From assembly GCA_050735975.1 (NCBI GenBank), contig JBOHVS010000299.1:1-13344 (forward strand): a DNA stretch of 13,344 nucleotides. The letters are read 5' to 3'. Positions 7,449-13,344 of the stretch are shown here, piece by piece. The position numbers and the translations under genes are program-made. The stretch's first letter is position 1. Every line of letters starts with the position of its first letter. Under the pieces are notes generated by a model, which worked only from the letters and a program-made list of their open reading frames with translations, was not told where the DNA came from and did not search any database. This DNA comes from DATMBL01 sp050735975. Lineage in GTDB: Bacteria > Desulfobacterota > Binatia > UBA9968.

Positions 7449-8972
7449 TCAGCGCGCGACGAATCGCCTTAGGGCGCCTATCTTATTGCCCCATCCTGAG
7501 CGGCACAGGAAGTTGAGCAGAAAGCGCATCCGCTCGGTCTTTTTGTTGCTGGCGGGAAACCAGGGAAATTCTTCTTTCAAGCCGAAGCGGTCGATGACAA
7601 TCGTTTTCTGGCGGCAGAATTTGCGGATACCTTCCGCTCCATGCCGATAGCCGAAACCGCTCTCCTTTGTCCCCCCCATGGGCGCGTCCGGGATAATGAA
7701 ATTGACCAGGCTGTCGTTTACGCAAACTGAGCCGCCCTGGATCCTTTGAGCCAAGTCCCATCCGGTTCTTTTGTCGCGTGTAAAAACGCTGCCGCCCAAA
7801 CCGTAGCGGGACTCGTTGGCAAGCTTGAGAGCCTCTTCGGCATCTTTCACCTTCATAATCGGGATAATCGGTCCGAAAGTCTCTTCCGTCATGACCTTCA
7901 TCGTTTGGTTCACATCAACCAAGACCGTGGGTTCGTAATAGAGACCGTGAAAATTGGGATTACGCTGGCCCCCGATGAGCAGCTTGGCCCCCGTGGCGAC
8001 CGCCTCAGCGATTTGGGCCTCGATCTTATTGAGTTGCATTTCCGAAGTCATACTGCCGACTTCTACTTCTTCATCGCTCGGTCCCTGGCGAACCGCGCGG
8101 ACCTTGGCCAGAACCTTGTCCACGAACTGCCCGTACACCGGGGCTTCGACGTACACCCGCTCAATGGAGGTGCACGCCTGGCCTGCGTTCATCAAGGCTC
8201 CCCAAACGCAAGCGCCGGCGGCGCGCTCGATATCGGCGTCTTTCAAAACGATCATCGGGTCCTTGCCGCCAAGCTCCAACGAAACCGGAATCAATCGCTC
8301 GGCGGCGCGGCGCATCACGCGCCTGCCGGTTTCGACGCTGCCGGTGAAGGAGATCATGTCCACGCGGTCGACGAGCGCTTCGCCGGTTTCGCCGCGGCCG
8401 ACCACCACTTGCAAAAGGTCTTTTGGGAAACCGGCTTTGACTGCGAGCTCCGCGCCAAACAACGCCGAGAGGGGAGTCAATTCGGATGGTTTGATCACTA
8501 CGGCGTTGCCCGCCATGAGCGCAGGCAGCGACTCTCCGAGAGGCAGCACCAACGGAAAATTCCAAGGGCTGATAATGCCGATAACCCCGATCGGGGAGTA
8601 AGTAGACATGACCTTCTTGGCTTTTAAGAGGTGCGGCCGGATCTTTCGCGCTTTTAAATAGCGGGGAGCCCTTTTGGCCCAAAAGGCGATCACGTCGCAT
8701 AGATAGAAGAGTTCGTTGCCAAACGCCTCCGCTCTGGGTCTGCCGGTTTCCGAAGTCAGAATGTCGGCTAACTTTTCTTGCTCGTCCAGTAACAGATCAC
8801 GCAAGCGATAGAGAAATGTTGCTCTTTCTGCGAAGCTCGTGGTTTGCCAATCCTTTTGCGCCTGGCGAGCGCGCCCGACTGCGTCCGCTACATCCACCGA
8901 TGTCGCCACCGTTACTTCGGTGATCTTCTCCAAGGTCGCCGGATTGCGAACTTTAATAGTCTGGGTGTTCAC
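7449..8972 (-). CDS. NAD(P)-dependent aldehyde dehydrogenase
   Basis: This enzyme of the aldehyde dehydrogenase superfamily oxidises an aldehyde to the acid with NAD(P). The 507 residues contain PWNFP with Asn138, NAVVIKPSELTP with Lys161, FTGSVETGRRV (209-219, coenzyme), Glu233 in LELGGK and the nucleophile Cys267 in GQACTS. The Glu-Cys spacing of 34 is canonical. EETFGPIIPI and PMGGTKESGFGYRHG are also intact. After the core comes a tail of about 35 residues rich in Phe, Trp, Lys and Arg (ending RFVAR), possibly a membrane-association segment. The likely start is GTG at 8972, where homology begins, though no clear ribosome-binding site is visible. It lies 88 bases after the SDR gene and 78 before the UbiD-family gene. 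The substrate cannot be read from the sequence. Confidence 0.92.
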   Translation of the reverse strand: MNTQTIKVRNPATLEKITEVTVATSVDVADAVGRARQAQKDWQTTSFAERATFLYRLRDLLLDEQEKLADILTSETGRPRAEAFGNELFYLCDVIAFWAKRAPRYLKARKIRPHLLKAKKVMSTYSPIGVIGIISPWNFPLVLPLGESLPALMAGNAVVIKPSELTPLSALFGAELAVKAGFPKDLLQVVVGRGETGEALVDRVDMISFTGSVETGRRVMRRAAERLIPVSLELGGKDPMIVLKDADIERAAGACVWGALMNAGQACTSIERVYVEAPVYGQFVDKVLAKVRAVRQGPSDEEVEVGSMTSEMQLNKIEAQIAEAVATGAKLLIGGQRNPNFHGLYYEPTVLVDVNQTMKVMTEETFGPIIPIMKVKDAEEALKLANESRYGLGGSVFTRDKRTGWDLAQRIQGGSVCVNDSLVNFIIPDAPMGGTKESGFGYRHGAEGIRKFCRQKTIVIDRFGLKEEFPWFPASNKKTERMRFLLNFLCRSGWGNKIGALRRFVAR

Positions 8973-9060
8973 GGCGTTGAGTTGAACCGGTGTAGATCTC
9001 TGGGATCAAAGGAAGCTTGCATTCCGAGAAATGGGCGAGACAGCCGCGCCCTTTTTGCAA

Positions 9061-9843
9061 TCACACCATCGTCTGGCCGCCACAGATATTGATTGCCTGG
9101 CCGGTGATGCCTCCGGCCTGGTCGGAGGCGAGATAGCAGACAAGCTCGGCAATCTCATCGGCCGCCAAGAACCTCTTGATCGGCACTGCCGAAACCGCTT
9201 GTGCCTTAAACTGTTCCGGTGTGATCCGCTGTAAGGCGGCAGTTTCGTTAATACCCTGTGCCGCCATGTCGGTATCGACCCAGCCCGGGCAAACTGTGTT
9301 GACGGTAATGCCGCGATTGACCACTTCCAACGCGAGGGCGCGGGTAAAGCCGATCATTCCATGCTTGGCCGTGCAGTAGGCGGTATAACCAGGCACCCCG
9401 AATTTTCCAAGGACCGATGAGATATTGATGATACGGCCACCGGCGTTGCAGGGCATGTATTTTAGTACCTCTTTGGTGATCAAGTACATCCCGTTCAGAT
9501 TGGTATCCAGGATGTCGTACCATCGGGAGTCGTCCGGATCGTCGATGAGGCTGAGACCCGAAACGCCCGCATTGTTCACCAAAATGTGGACGGCGCCCCA
9601 TTTCGCGACCACTTCGGCTATGCCCCGCGTGATCTCTGGTTTACTACGCACGTCCATTTGAACGGACATCAGCTGCTTCCCGATAGCAGTTGCCTTGAAC
9701 TCCTGCGCGGCAGCTTCGAGATGAGAGGGATTCCGGGAGGCGATCGCGAGTCGCGCACCGCTTTTGGCAAAATTAATGGCAATAGCTTTACCGATCCCGG
9801 TTCCACCCCCGGTAACGACGGCAACTCTGTCAGTTAGCATCAT
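9061..9843 (-). CDS. Short-chain dehydrogenase/reductase (SDR, FabG-like)
   Basis: A classical SDR of 260 residues, likely a cytosolic NAD(P)-dependent alcohol dehydrogenase or ketoreductase. The cofactor motif TGGGTGIG (11-18), DV at about 64-65, NNAG (90-93), catalytic Ser in NISSV (142/143) and Y156-C-T-A-K160 are all present. It ends with CGGQTMV, as FabG-like SDRs often do (xGGxxM). SRNPS after strand 2 hints at NADP preference, since Arg follows the Ser (inference). ATG at 9843 or 9840 is preferred over the TTG at 9876, because homology starts at LTDRVAVVTGG, though neither ATG has a strong ribosome-binding site. It is the first gene of the minus-strand block and diverges from pilT. Together with the next two genes it suggests an alcohol-aldehyde-acid-decarboxylation sequence. 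Confidence 0.92.
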   Translation of the reverse strand: MMLTDRVAVVTGGGTGIGKAIAINFAKSGARLAIASRNPSHLEAAAQEFKATAIGKQLMSVQMDVRSKPEITRGIAEVVAKWGAVHILVNNAGVSGLSLIDDPDDSRWYDILDTNLNGMYLITKEVLKYMPCNAGGRIINISSVLGKFGVPGYTAYCTAKHGMIGFTRALALEVVNRGITVNTVCPGWVDTDMAAQGINETAALQRITPEQFKAQAVSAVPIKRFLAADEIAELVCYLASDQAGGITGQAINICGGQTMV

Positions 9844-10021
9844 TGCGAAAGAAAATTGGGAGAAGTTACCGCACAAGTACCTGCATTTACACTAAAAGGC
9901 AACAATTCGCGCGAAAGTTGATCGAGAGCGGAGCCAGTTTCGGGCAATAAGTCGTTAATTATCAGAGTGCATAAAGCATTCCGCGGCGCATGCAACCTCT
10001 AAAAGACATTTTGAAATCTGC

Positions 10022-10051
10022 TTTACAGCAGCCGTTTTCATGCATTAAAAT
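10022..10051 (+). promoter_or_regulatory. Candidate sigma70 promoter of pilT
   Basis: TTTACA (10022-10027) and TAAAAT (10046-10051) each match consensus at five of six positions and are separated by 18 bases. Transcription would begin about 30 bases before the pilT ATG. The rest of the 243-base divergent gap (9844-10086) shows no other gene and no clear promoter for the SDR side. Confidence 0.5.
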
Positions 10052-10086
10052 AGCAAGATTCAAACCCGGCCGGGAGATTATTTTCT

Positions 10087-11157
10087 ATGGATATCACCCA
10101 ACTGCTAGCCTTTGGTGTCGAGCAAGGCGCCTCGGACTGCCATTTGAGTTCCGGGGAGCCCCCTATGCTGAGGGTTAATGGCGATCTAAAAAAACTTGAG
10201 CATCCAGCCCTTACCAAGGAAGACGTTCACGCTCTGGTTTATGACATTATGAACGATTCGCAACGCAAGGCGTTCGAGGAGAGCCATGAGTGCGATTTCT
10301 CCTTTGAGATGGGCGCCATCGCAAGGTTTCGCGTAAACGTTTTTCTCCAGCGCAAGGGGGAGGGCGCCGTCTTCCGGACGATCCCCACCAAGGTTCAGAC
10401 CATCGAAGAGTTGGGAATGCCGCCGATCTTGAAACAGCTCTGCGATAAGGAAAAGGGGTTGGTTCTGGTAACCGGACCTACCGGCTCCGGTAAGTCGACT
10501 ACTCTGGCGGCGATGATCGATCATTTGAACGAGAGTTTTGAAGGACACATTCTCACCGTCGAAGACCCGATCGAGTTCGTCCATAAGTCCAAAAAATGCC
10601 TTGTCAACCAAAGGGAACTCGGGCCTCACACTCATTCGTTCGCCAACGCGCTCAGGGCCGCGCTGCGCGAGGACCCGGACATTATTCTTGTCGGCGAAAT
10701 GCGCGACTTGGAGACGATACAGCTGGCGCTCACGGCGGCAGAGACCGGCCACCTCGTTTTTGGCACCCTGCATACCTCGAGCGCGCCGAAAACCGTTGAC
10801 CGCATCATCGACGTCTTTCCTCCCAGCCAGCAGGCGCAGATACGCGCTCAGTTCGCGGAGTCCATCGAGGCCGTCCTAACGCAGACCTTACTCAAGAAGA
10901 AAGGCGGTGGGCGGGTCGCCGCATTGGAAATCATGACCGGAACCACTGCCATACGAAACCTCATTCGCGAAGGTAAGATCCACCAGGTTCCCGGAACCAT
11001 GCAGGTGAGCCAGAAGGACGGCATGCAGACCATGGACATGGCGCTGCAAAATCTGGTTGCCCGCGGCGTCGTTAGCAAAGAAGAGGCGCAATCGAAAAGC
11101 ATGACTCCCAATCTCTTCGGCCCTTCGGCCGCAGGCGGGGCCGTCGGCCGAATCTGA
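10087..11157 (+). CDS. pilT: Type IV pilus retraction ATPase PilT
   Basis: PilT is a hexameric cytoplasmic ATPase at the inner-membrane base of the type IV pilus, and it powers pilin disassembly, twitching and DNA uptake. The 356-residue protein has the PilT N-terminal domain (DITQLLAFGVEQGASDCHLS). It has Walker A GPTGSGKST (130-138), the Asp box VEDPIEF (158-164), Walker B ILVGEMRD (200-207), the His box GHLVFGTLHT (221-230) and the PilT-specific AIRNLIRE motif (288-295) needed for retraction. The last features separate it from the assembly ATPase PilB. GGGAG lies about ten bases before ATG. The pilU-like gene follows after 18 bases, so they form an operon. Confidence 0.96.
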   Translation: MDITQLLAFGVEQGASDCHLSSGEPPMLRVNGDLKKLEHPALTKEDVHALVYDIMNDSQRKAFEESHECDFSFEMGAIARFRVNVFLQRKGEGAVFRTIPTKVQTIEELGMPPILKQLCDKEKGLVLVTGPTGSGKSTTLAAMIDHLNESFEGHILTVEDPIEFVHKSKKCLVNQRELGPHTHSFANALRAALREDPDIILVGEMRDLETIQLALTAAETGHLVFGTLHTSSAPKTVDRIIDVFPPSQQAQIRAQFAESIEAVLTQTLLKKKGGGRVAALEIMTGTTAIRNLIREGKIHQVPGTMQVSQKDGMQTMDMALQNLVARGVVSKEEAQSKSMTPNLFGPSAAGGAVGRI

Positions 11158-11175
11158 TCGCAGGAAAATGCTCGG

Positions 11176-12360
11176 ATGAAACAGTCAGCGGAAGTCGAAC
11201 AGTTTTTGAAGAACATGGTCGAAACCGAGGCTTCGGACCTCTATCTCACCGTGGCGCGACCTTCGATGTACCGGATCGATGGAAAAATCAAGCCTGTGGG
11301 GGATCGATCATTCACTCCGGAGACCCTCGAGACTCTCGCCAGGTCCATGATGGCCGACTGGCAGGCCAAGGAGTTTGAAGAGAAGTTGGAGCTGAACTTT
11401 GCCGTCTCGCTTCCGGGAGTCAGCCGCTTCCGGGTGAACGTTTTACGCCAGCGCGGCTCCGTCGCCATCGTGATACGCAGGGTCAAAGCCGAAGTCGACT
11501 CTCTGGACGAGCTCGGGATACCCAGGATCCTCGGGGAAATTGCCATGAGCAAGCGGGGATTGGCGCTGGTCGTCGGCGCCACCGGCTCCGGCAAATCGAC
11601 GACCCTCGCTGCCATGGTGGACCATCGCAACGCCACCGAAAACGGTCATATCATTACGATAGAGGACCCGATCGAGTTCGTGCACAGGCATAAGAAATCC
11701 ATCATCACGCAAAGAGAAGTAGGGTTCGATACCCATTCGTTCCAGGCCGCGCTCAAGAATACCTTGCGGCAGGCGCCGGATGTCATCCTTATCGGCGAGA
11801 TCCGTGACACGGAAACCATGGAAGCGGCGATTACGTTCGCCGAGACGGGCCACTTGTGTCTCGGAACCCTGCATTCCAACAACGCTAACCAGGCGATCGA
11901 ACGGATCATGAATTTCTTTTCTCCCGAGCGCCACGCGCAAATCTATCTTCAGCTTTCGTTGAATCTGCGCTCGATCATTTCGCAACGTCTGATTCCCTCC
12001 GTGAACGGCAAGCGGGTGGTGGCGCTGGAGATTCTTCTCGATACGCCGCGCATTAAAGAGCTGATCAAGCGGGGTCACGTGGATACGCTGAAGGAAGGAA
12101 TGGAGCAGGGGATTCAGGAAGGCTGCCAGACTTTCGATCACGCGTTGTTCCAAATGTACAAGGAAGGAAAAATTACCGTTCAACAAGCCCTGGTCAACGC
12201 CGACAGCGCGAACAACCTGCGCTTGAAGATCAAGCTGGCGGGGTTGAAGGTCGAGGAGGAAGGGGAGGAAGCGGCGAATTCGGCGGGCTCAAACCTCAAC
12301 CGACCTTCCGAGCCGGAAACCTTATCGAGCGGCAACGCTTTTCGTTTGCGCAGGTCTTAA
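11176..12360 (+). CDS. pilU: PilT-like ATPase, PilU type
   Basis: This is a paralogue of the preceding gene. PilU assists PilT-dependent pilus retraction under load and is usually encoded just after pilT, as here. The 394 residues carry Walker A GATGSGKST (134-142), Asp box IEDPIEFVH (162-170), Walker B VILIGEIRD (203-211) and His box GHLCLGTLHSNNA (225-237). The retraction motif is changed to RIKELIKRG, as expected for PilU rather than PilT. The N-terminal EASDLYLTV segment matches the family. The last 45 residues form a Glu-, Asn- and Ser-rich disordered tail with a basic end. The start has AGGA about 12 bases upstream. The assignment rests on the neighbour and motif divergence, so a second PilT is the alternative. 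Confidence 0.88.
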   Translation: MKQSAEVEQFLKNMVETEASDLYLTVARPSMYRIDGKIKPVGDRSFTPETLETLARSMMADWQAKEFEEKLELNFAVSLPGVSRFRVNVLRQRGSVAIVIRRVKAEVDSLDELGIPRILGEIAMSKRGLALVVGATGSGKSTTLAAMVDHRNATENGHIITIEDPIEFVHRHKKSIITQREVGFDTHSFQAALKNTLRQAPDVILIGEIRDTETMEAAITFAETGHLCLGTLHSNNANQAIERIMNFFSPERHAQIYLQLSLNLRSIISQRLIPSVNGKRVVALEILLDTPRIKELIKRGHVDTLKEGMEQGIQEGCQTFDHALFQMYKEGKITVQQALVNADSANNLRLKIKLAGLKVEEEGEEAANSAGSNLNRPSEPETLSSGNAFRLRRS

Positions 12361-12485
12361 TGTCTCTTCCGCCCGACAAACCCAGGAAACCATAGAGCTC
12401 GATGGCTCATGCTGGTTGGGGCAGGTTGAGCCTTTAGATTCAACCGAGTATCGAACGTCGACTGCGGAGTCTAAATCAACGGAGA

Positions 12486-12510
12486 AGGGCAGAACGAGGG
12501 CAGAACGAGG
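12486..12510. repeat. Short tandem repeat before the 12521 gene
   Basis: The 11-base unit AGGGCAGAACG occurs twice in direct succession (12486-12496, 12497-12507), followed by AGG. It lies in the 160-base gap after the pilU-like gene, and its end supplies the purine-rich stretch (GAGGATCC) that serves as the likely ribosome-binding site of the next gene. Slippage here could vary spacing upstream, but the distance to the ATG stays fixed. Confidence 0.7.
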
Positions 12511-12520
12511 ATCCATAACG

Positions 12521-13075
12521 ATGGCCACACCCGACTACGCAAGCGATCTGAGAGCGCTCGGTCAAGCTCTGGAAATCTTACGGGTAGAGCGTTTTGAAAT
12601 CGATCCGGATGGCAAAAGTTACTTGGTCCAAGTGCTTACGGATCAGCCGCGCCGCCGCGGCGATACCGGCCCGTCCGGAGAAAATACGGTCCGATATATC
12701 TGGGCCGGGGCGCCGGACGGATCTCGCGATGAGGCAATCGATACCAAGCTGCTTTACGCCATGGCGAAGACCCTGGACTTGCACTACAGCCCGGAAGAGG
12801 TGGTTCGACTGGAGCAAGAATGGCGAGCGCAGAGAACCGACCCCAATGGAACGGCCGATCCGAGCAGCCTTTCCGAGCTTCTTCGAACCGCCGGCGGCTA
12901 CATCAATAACAAAGGAGTTTACCTTCTGAAGATTCGCCGCCAGGAGCGCTCGTTGGTAGTTGACTATGAAACGGAATCGGGAGAAAAAAGACAGGAGATT
13001 TTGGCGGATAACGATCTCTGCCAGGCGAGCCTGCGCATGCTCGCGAAGAGAAAACAGCATTCGGGGCTCCACTGA
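12521..13075 (+). CDS. Hypothetical protein downstream of pilU
   Basis: I do not recognise this 184-residue protein. It is charged and soluble-looking, with no signal peptide or membrane segment. The N-terminus reads MATPDYASDLRALGQALEIL, then come mixed beta-type stretches (FEIDPDGKSYLVQV, VRYIWAG), a helical middle around SPEEVVRLEQEW, and a C-terminal beta region KGVYLLKIRRQERSLVVDYE. The ATG at 12521 is chosen over the in-frame TTG at 12416 because GAGGATCC lies upstream and the added 35 residues are low-complexity repeat translation. Codon use resembles the neighbours, and the coding frame is uninterrupted. The plus-strand position after pilT-pilU suggests a link to pilus retraction, though the 160-base gap makes cotranscription uncertain. 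Confidence 0.7.
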   Translation: MATPDYASDLRALGQALEILRVERFEIDPDGKSYLVQVLTDQPRRRGDTGPSGENTVRYIWAGAPDGSRDEAIDTKLLYAMAKTLDLHYSPEEVVRLEQEWRAQRTDPNGTADPSSLSELLRTAGGYINNKGVYLLKIRRQERSLVVDYETESGEKRQEILADNDLCQASLRMLAKRKQHSGLH

Positions 13076-13087
13076 ACTCGACTAAAA

Positions 13088-13183
13088 AGGTTGAGGTCAA
13101 GGCTAAGGTTAAGTGAAAGGGAGGGGCCCAAATGTCGAAGAAGACACAACCCGAAGTCGAGGGAGAGATCTCAACCTTAACCT
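13088..13183. repeat. Imperfect inverted repeat between convergent genes
   Basis: AGGTTGAG (13088-13095) and AGGTTAAG (13106-13113) are both complementary to the overlapping words in CTCAACCTTAACCT (13170-13183), so two alternative hairpins can form. The intervening DNA is purine-rich. The pair lies where the 12521 gene and the minus-strand membrane gene converge, and may serve as a weak terminator or be another dispersed repeat type. Confidence 0.5.
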
Positions 13184-13210
13184 GAACTGTAACAGTATGA
13201 ATAATGCGGG

Positions 13211-13344
13211 CTAGAGGAGTAGCAGGACCCAGACAGTGGCGATCGTTCCGACGATCGCTCCACCATAGCAGAGAATAGAGAGAGGCTTCTGGGGAAGGCC
13301 AAGCTTCATATCGTTCAAGGCAAAATAGAAGCGGTGGGCCCAAT
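13211..13344 (-). CDS. C-terminus of a membrane protein, possibly a succinate dehydrogenase anchor subunit (partial)
   Basis: Only the last 43 residues and the TAG stop (13213-13211) lie in the window; the 5' part is cut off by the right edge. The frame reads WAHRFYFALNDMKLGLPQKP followed by one hydrophobic segment of about 22 residues ending VWVLLLL. A His-Arg pair, an Asp seven residues later, a short basic loop and a terminal membrane helix resemble the end of SdhC-type cytochrome b anchors (GxRHxxxDxG). The resemblance is modest, so any small polytopic membrane protein is possible. The gene converges on the 12521 gene. Confidence 0.45.
   Translation of the reverse strand, partial: WAHRFYFALNDMKLGLPQKPLSILCYGGAIVGTIATVWVLLLL

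Noticed and set aside
7420..7469. Two direct copies of GACGAATCGCCT at the end of the ALDH gene.
   Set aside because: Only 12 bases, two copies 38 bases apart, one inside the coding end. It may be a small duplication but nothing supports an att site or mobile element.
9844..9876. TTG start adding 11 residues to the SDR protein.
   Set aside because: Family homology begins at LTDRVAVVTGG, directly after the two ATG codons at 9843 and 9840, and the added residues are not SDR-like.
12433..12475. Inverted TTTAGA/TCTAAA arms between pilU and the 12521 gene.
   Set aside because: The arms are six bases with a loop over 30 bases and no T-tract, so there is no good case for a terminator or operator.
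12416..12520. N-terminal extension of the 12521 gene from a TTG at 12416.
   Set aside because: The extra 35 residues include translation of an 11-base tandem repeat and have no ribosome-binding site. The ATG at 12521 has one.
13132..13185. A 17-residue plus-strand ORF with a strong purine-rich sequence upstream.
   Set aside because: It is very short, lies inside the inverted repeat between convergent genes and has no sign of conservation. It could be a chance ORF.

Overview
The window looks like a chromosomal segment of a Gram-negative, probably uncultured soil or sediment bacterium. The evidence is bacterial housekeeping genes (apt, thiC, purC), a pilT/pilU twitching-motility pair, moderate-to-high GC and several copies of dispersed imperfect inverted repeats built from CACGAAG-type words. 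I associate that combination with Desulfobacterota/Binatota/NC10-like metagenomic genomes, but this placement is an inference. There are no phage, IS, CRISPR, tRNA or rRNA features.

Layout, plus strand first: apt (129-665); a 448-base gene-free stretch with nested inverted repeats, a hairpin, a promoter and two small palindromes; then a tight pair made of an orphan NuoI-type 2[4Fe-4S] protein and thiC (1114-3657); a repeat-rich gap with a strong terminator-like hairpin; and a compact pyroglutamyl-peptidase-like gene (3918-4436). A minus-strand block follows, converging on it. Transcribed from right to left it reads SDR oxidoreductase (9061-9843), aldehyde dehydrogenase (7449-8972), UbiD-family decarboxylase (5994-7370), a thioredoxin-fold Spx/ArsC-family protein (5433-5780) and purC (4506-5375). 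The plus strand resumes with pilT (10087-11157), a pilU-like paralogue (11176-12360) and an unrecognised 184-residue protein (12521-13075). The right edge holds the C-terminus of a minus-strand membrane protein.

The main discovery is the gene at 5433-5780. Read normally it is an N-terminally truncated 93-residue fragment. Its frame continues upstream through one in-frame TGA (5744-5742) to an ATG with a Shine-Dalgarno sequence, giving the normal family length of 115 residues. The TGA falls exactly on the first cysteine of the family's CxxC redox motif, giving U-T-T-C followed by RKA. Directly downstream is a small perfect hairpin with G and U in its loop at the spacing expected of a bacterial SECIS element. 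This is a predicted selenoprotein.

Other points worth attention are a natural Glu-to-Gln change at an expected catalytic position of the UbiD-family enzyme, a NuoI subunit separated from the rest of complex I and coupled to thiC, the absence of a visible TPP riboswitch before thiC, and the dispersed inverted-repeat family.
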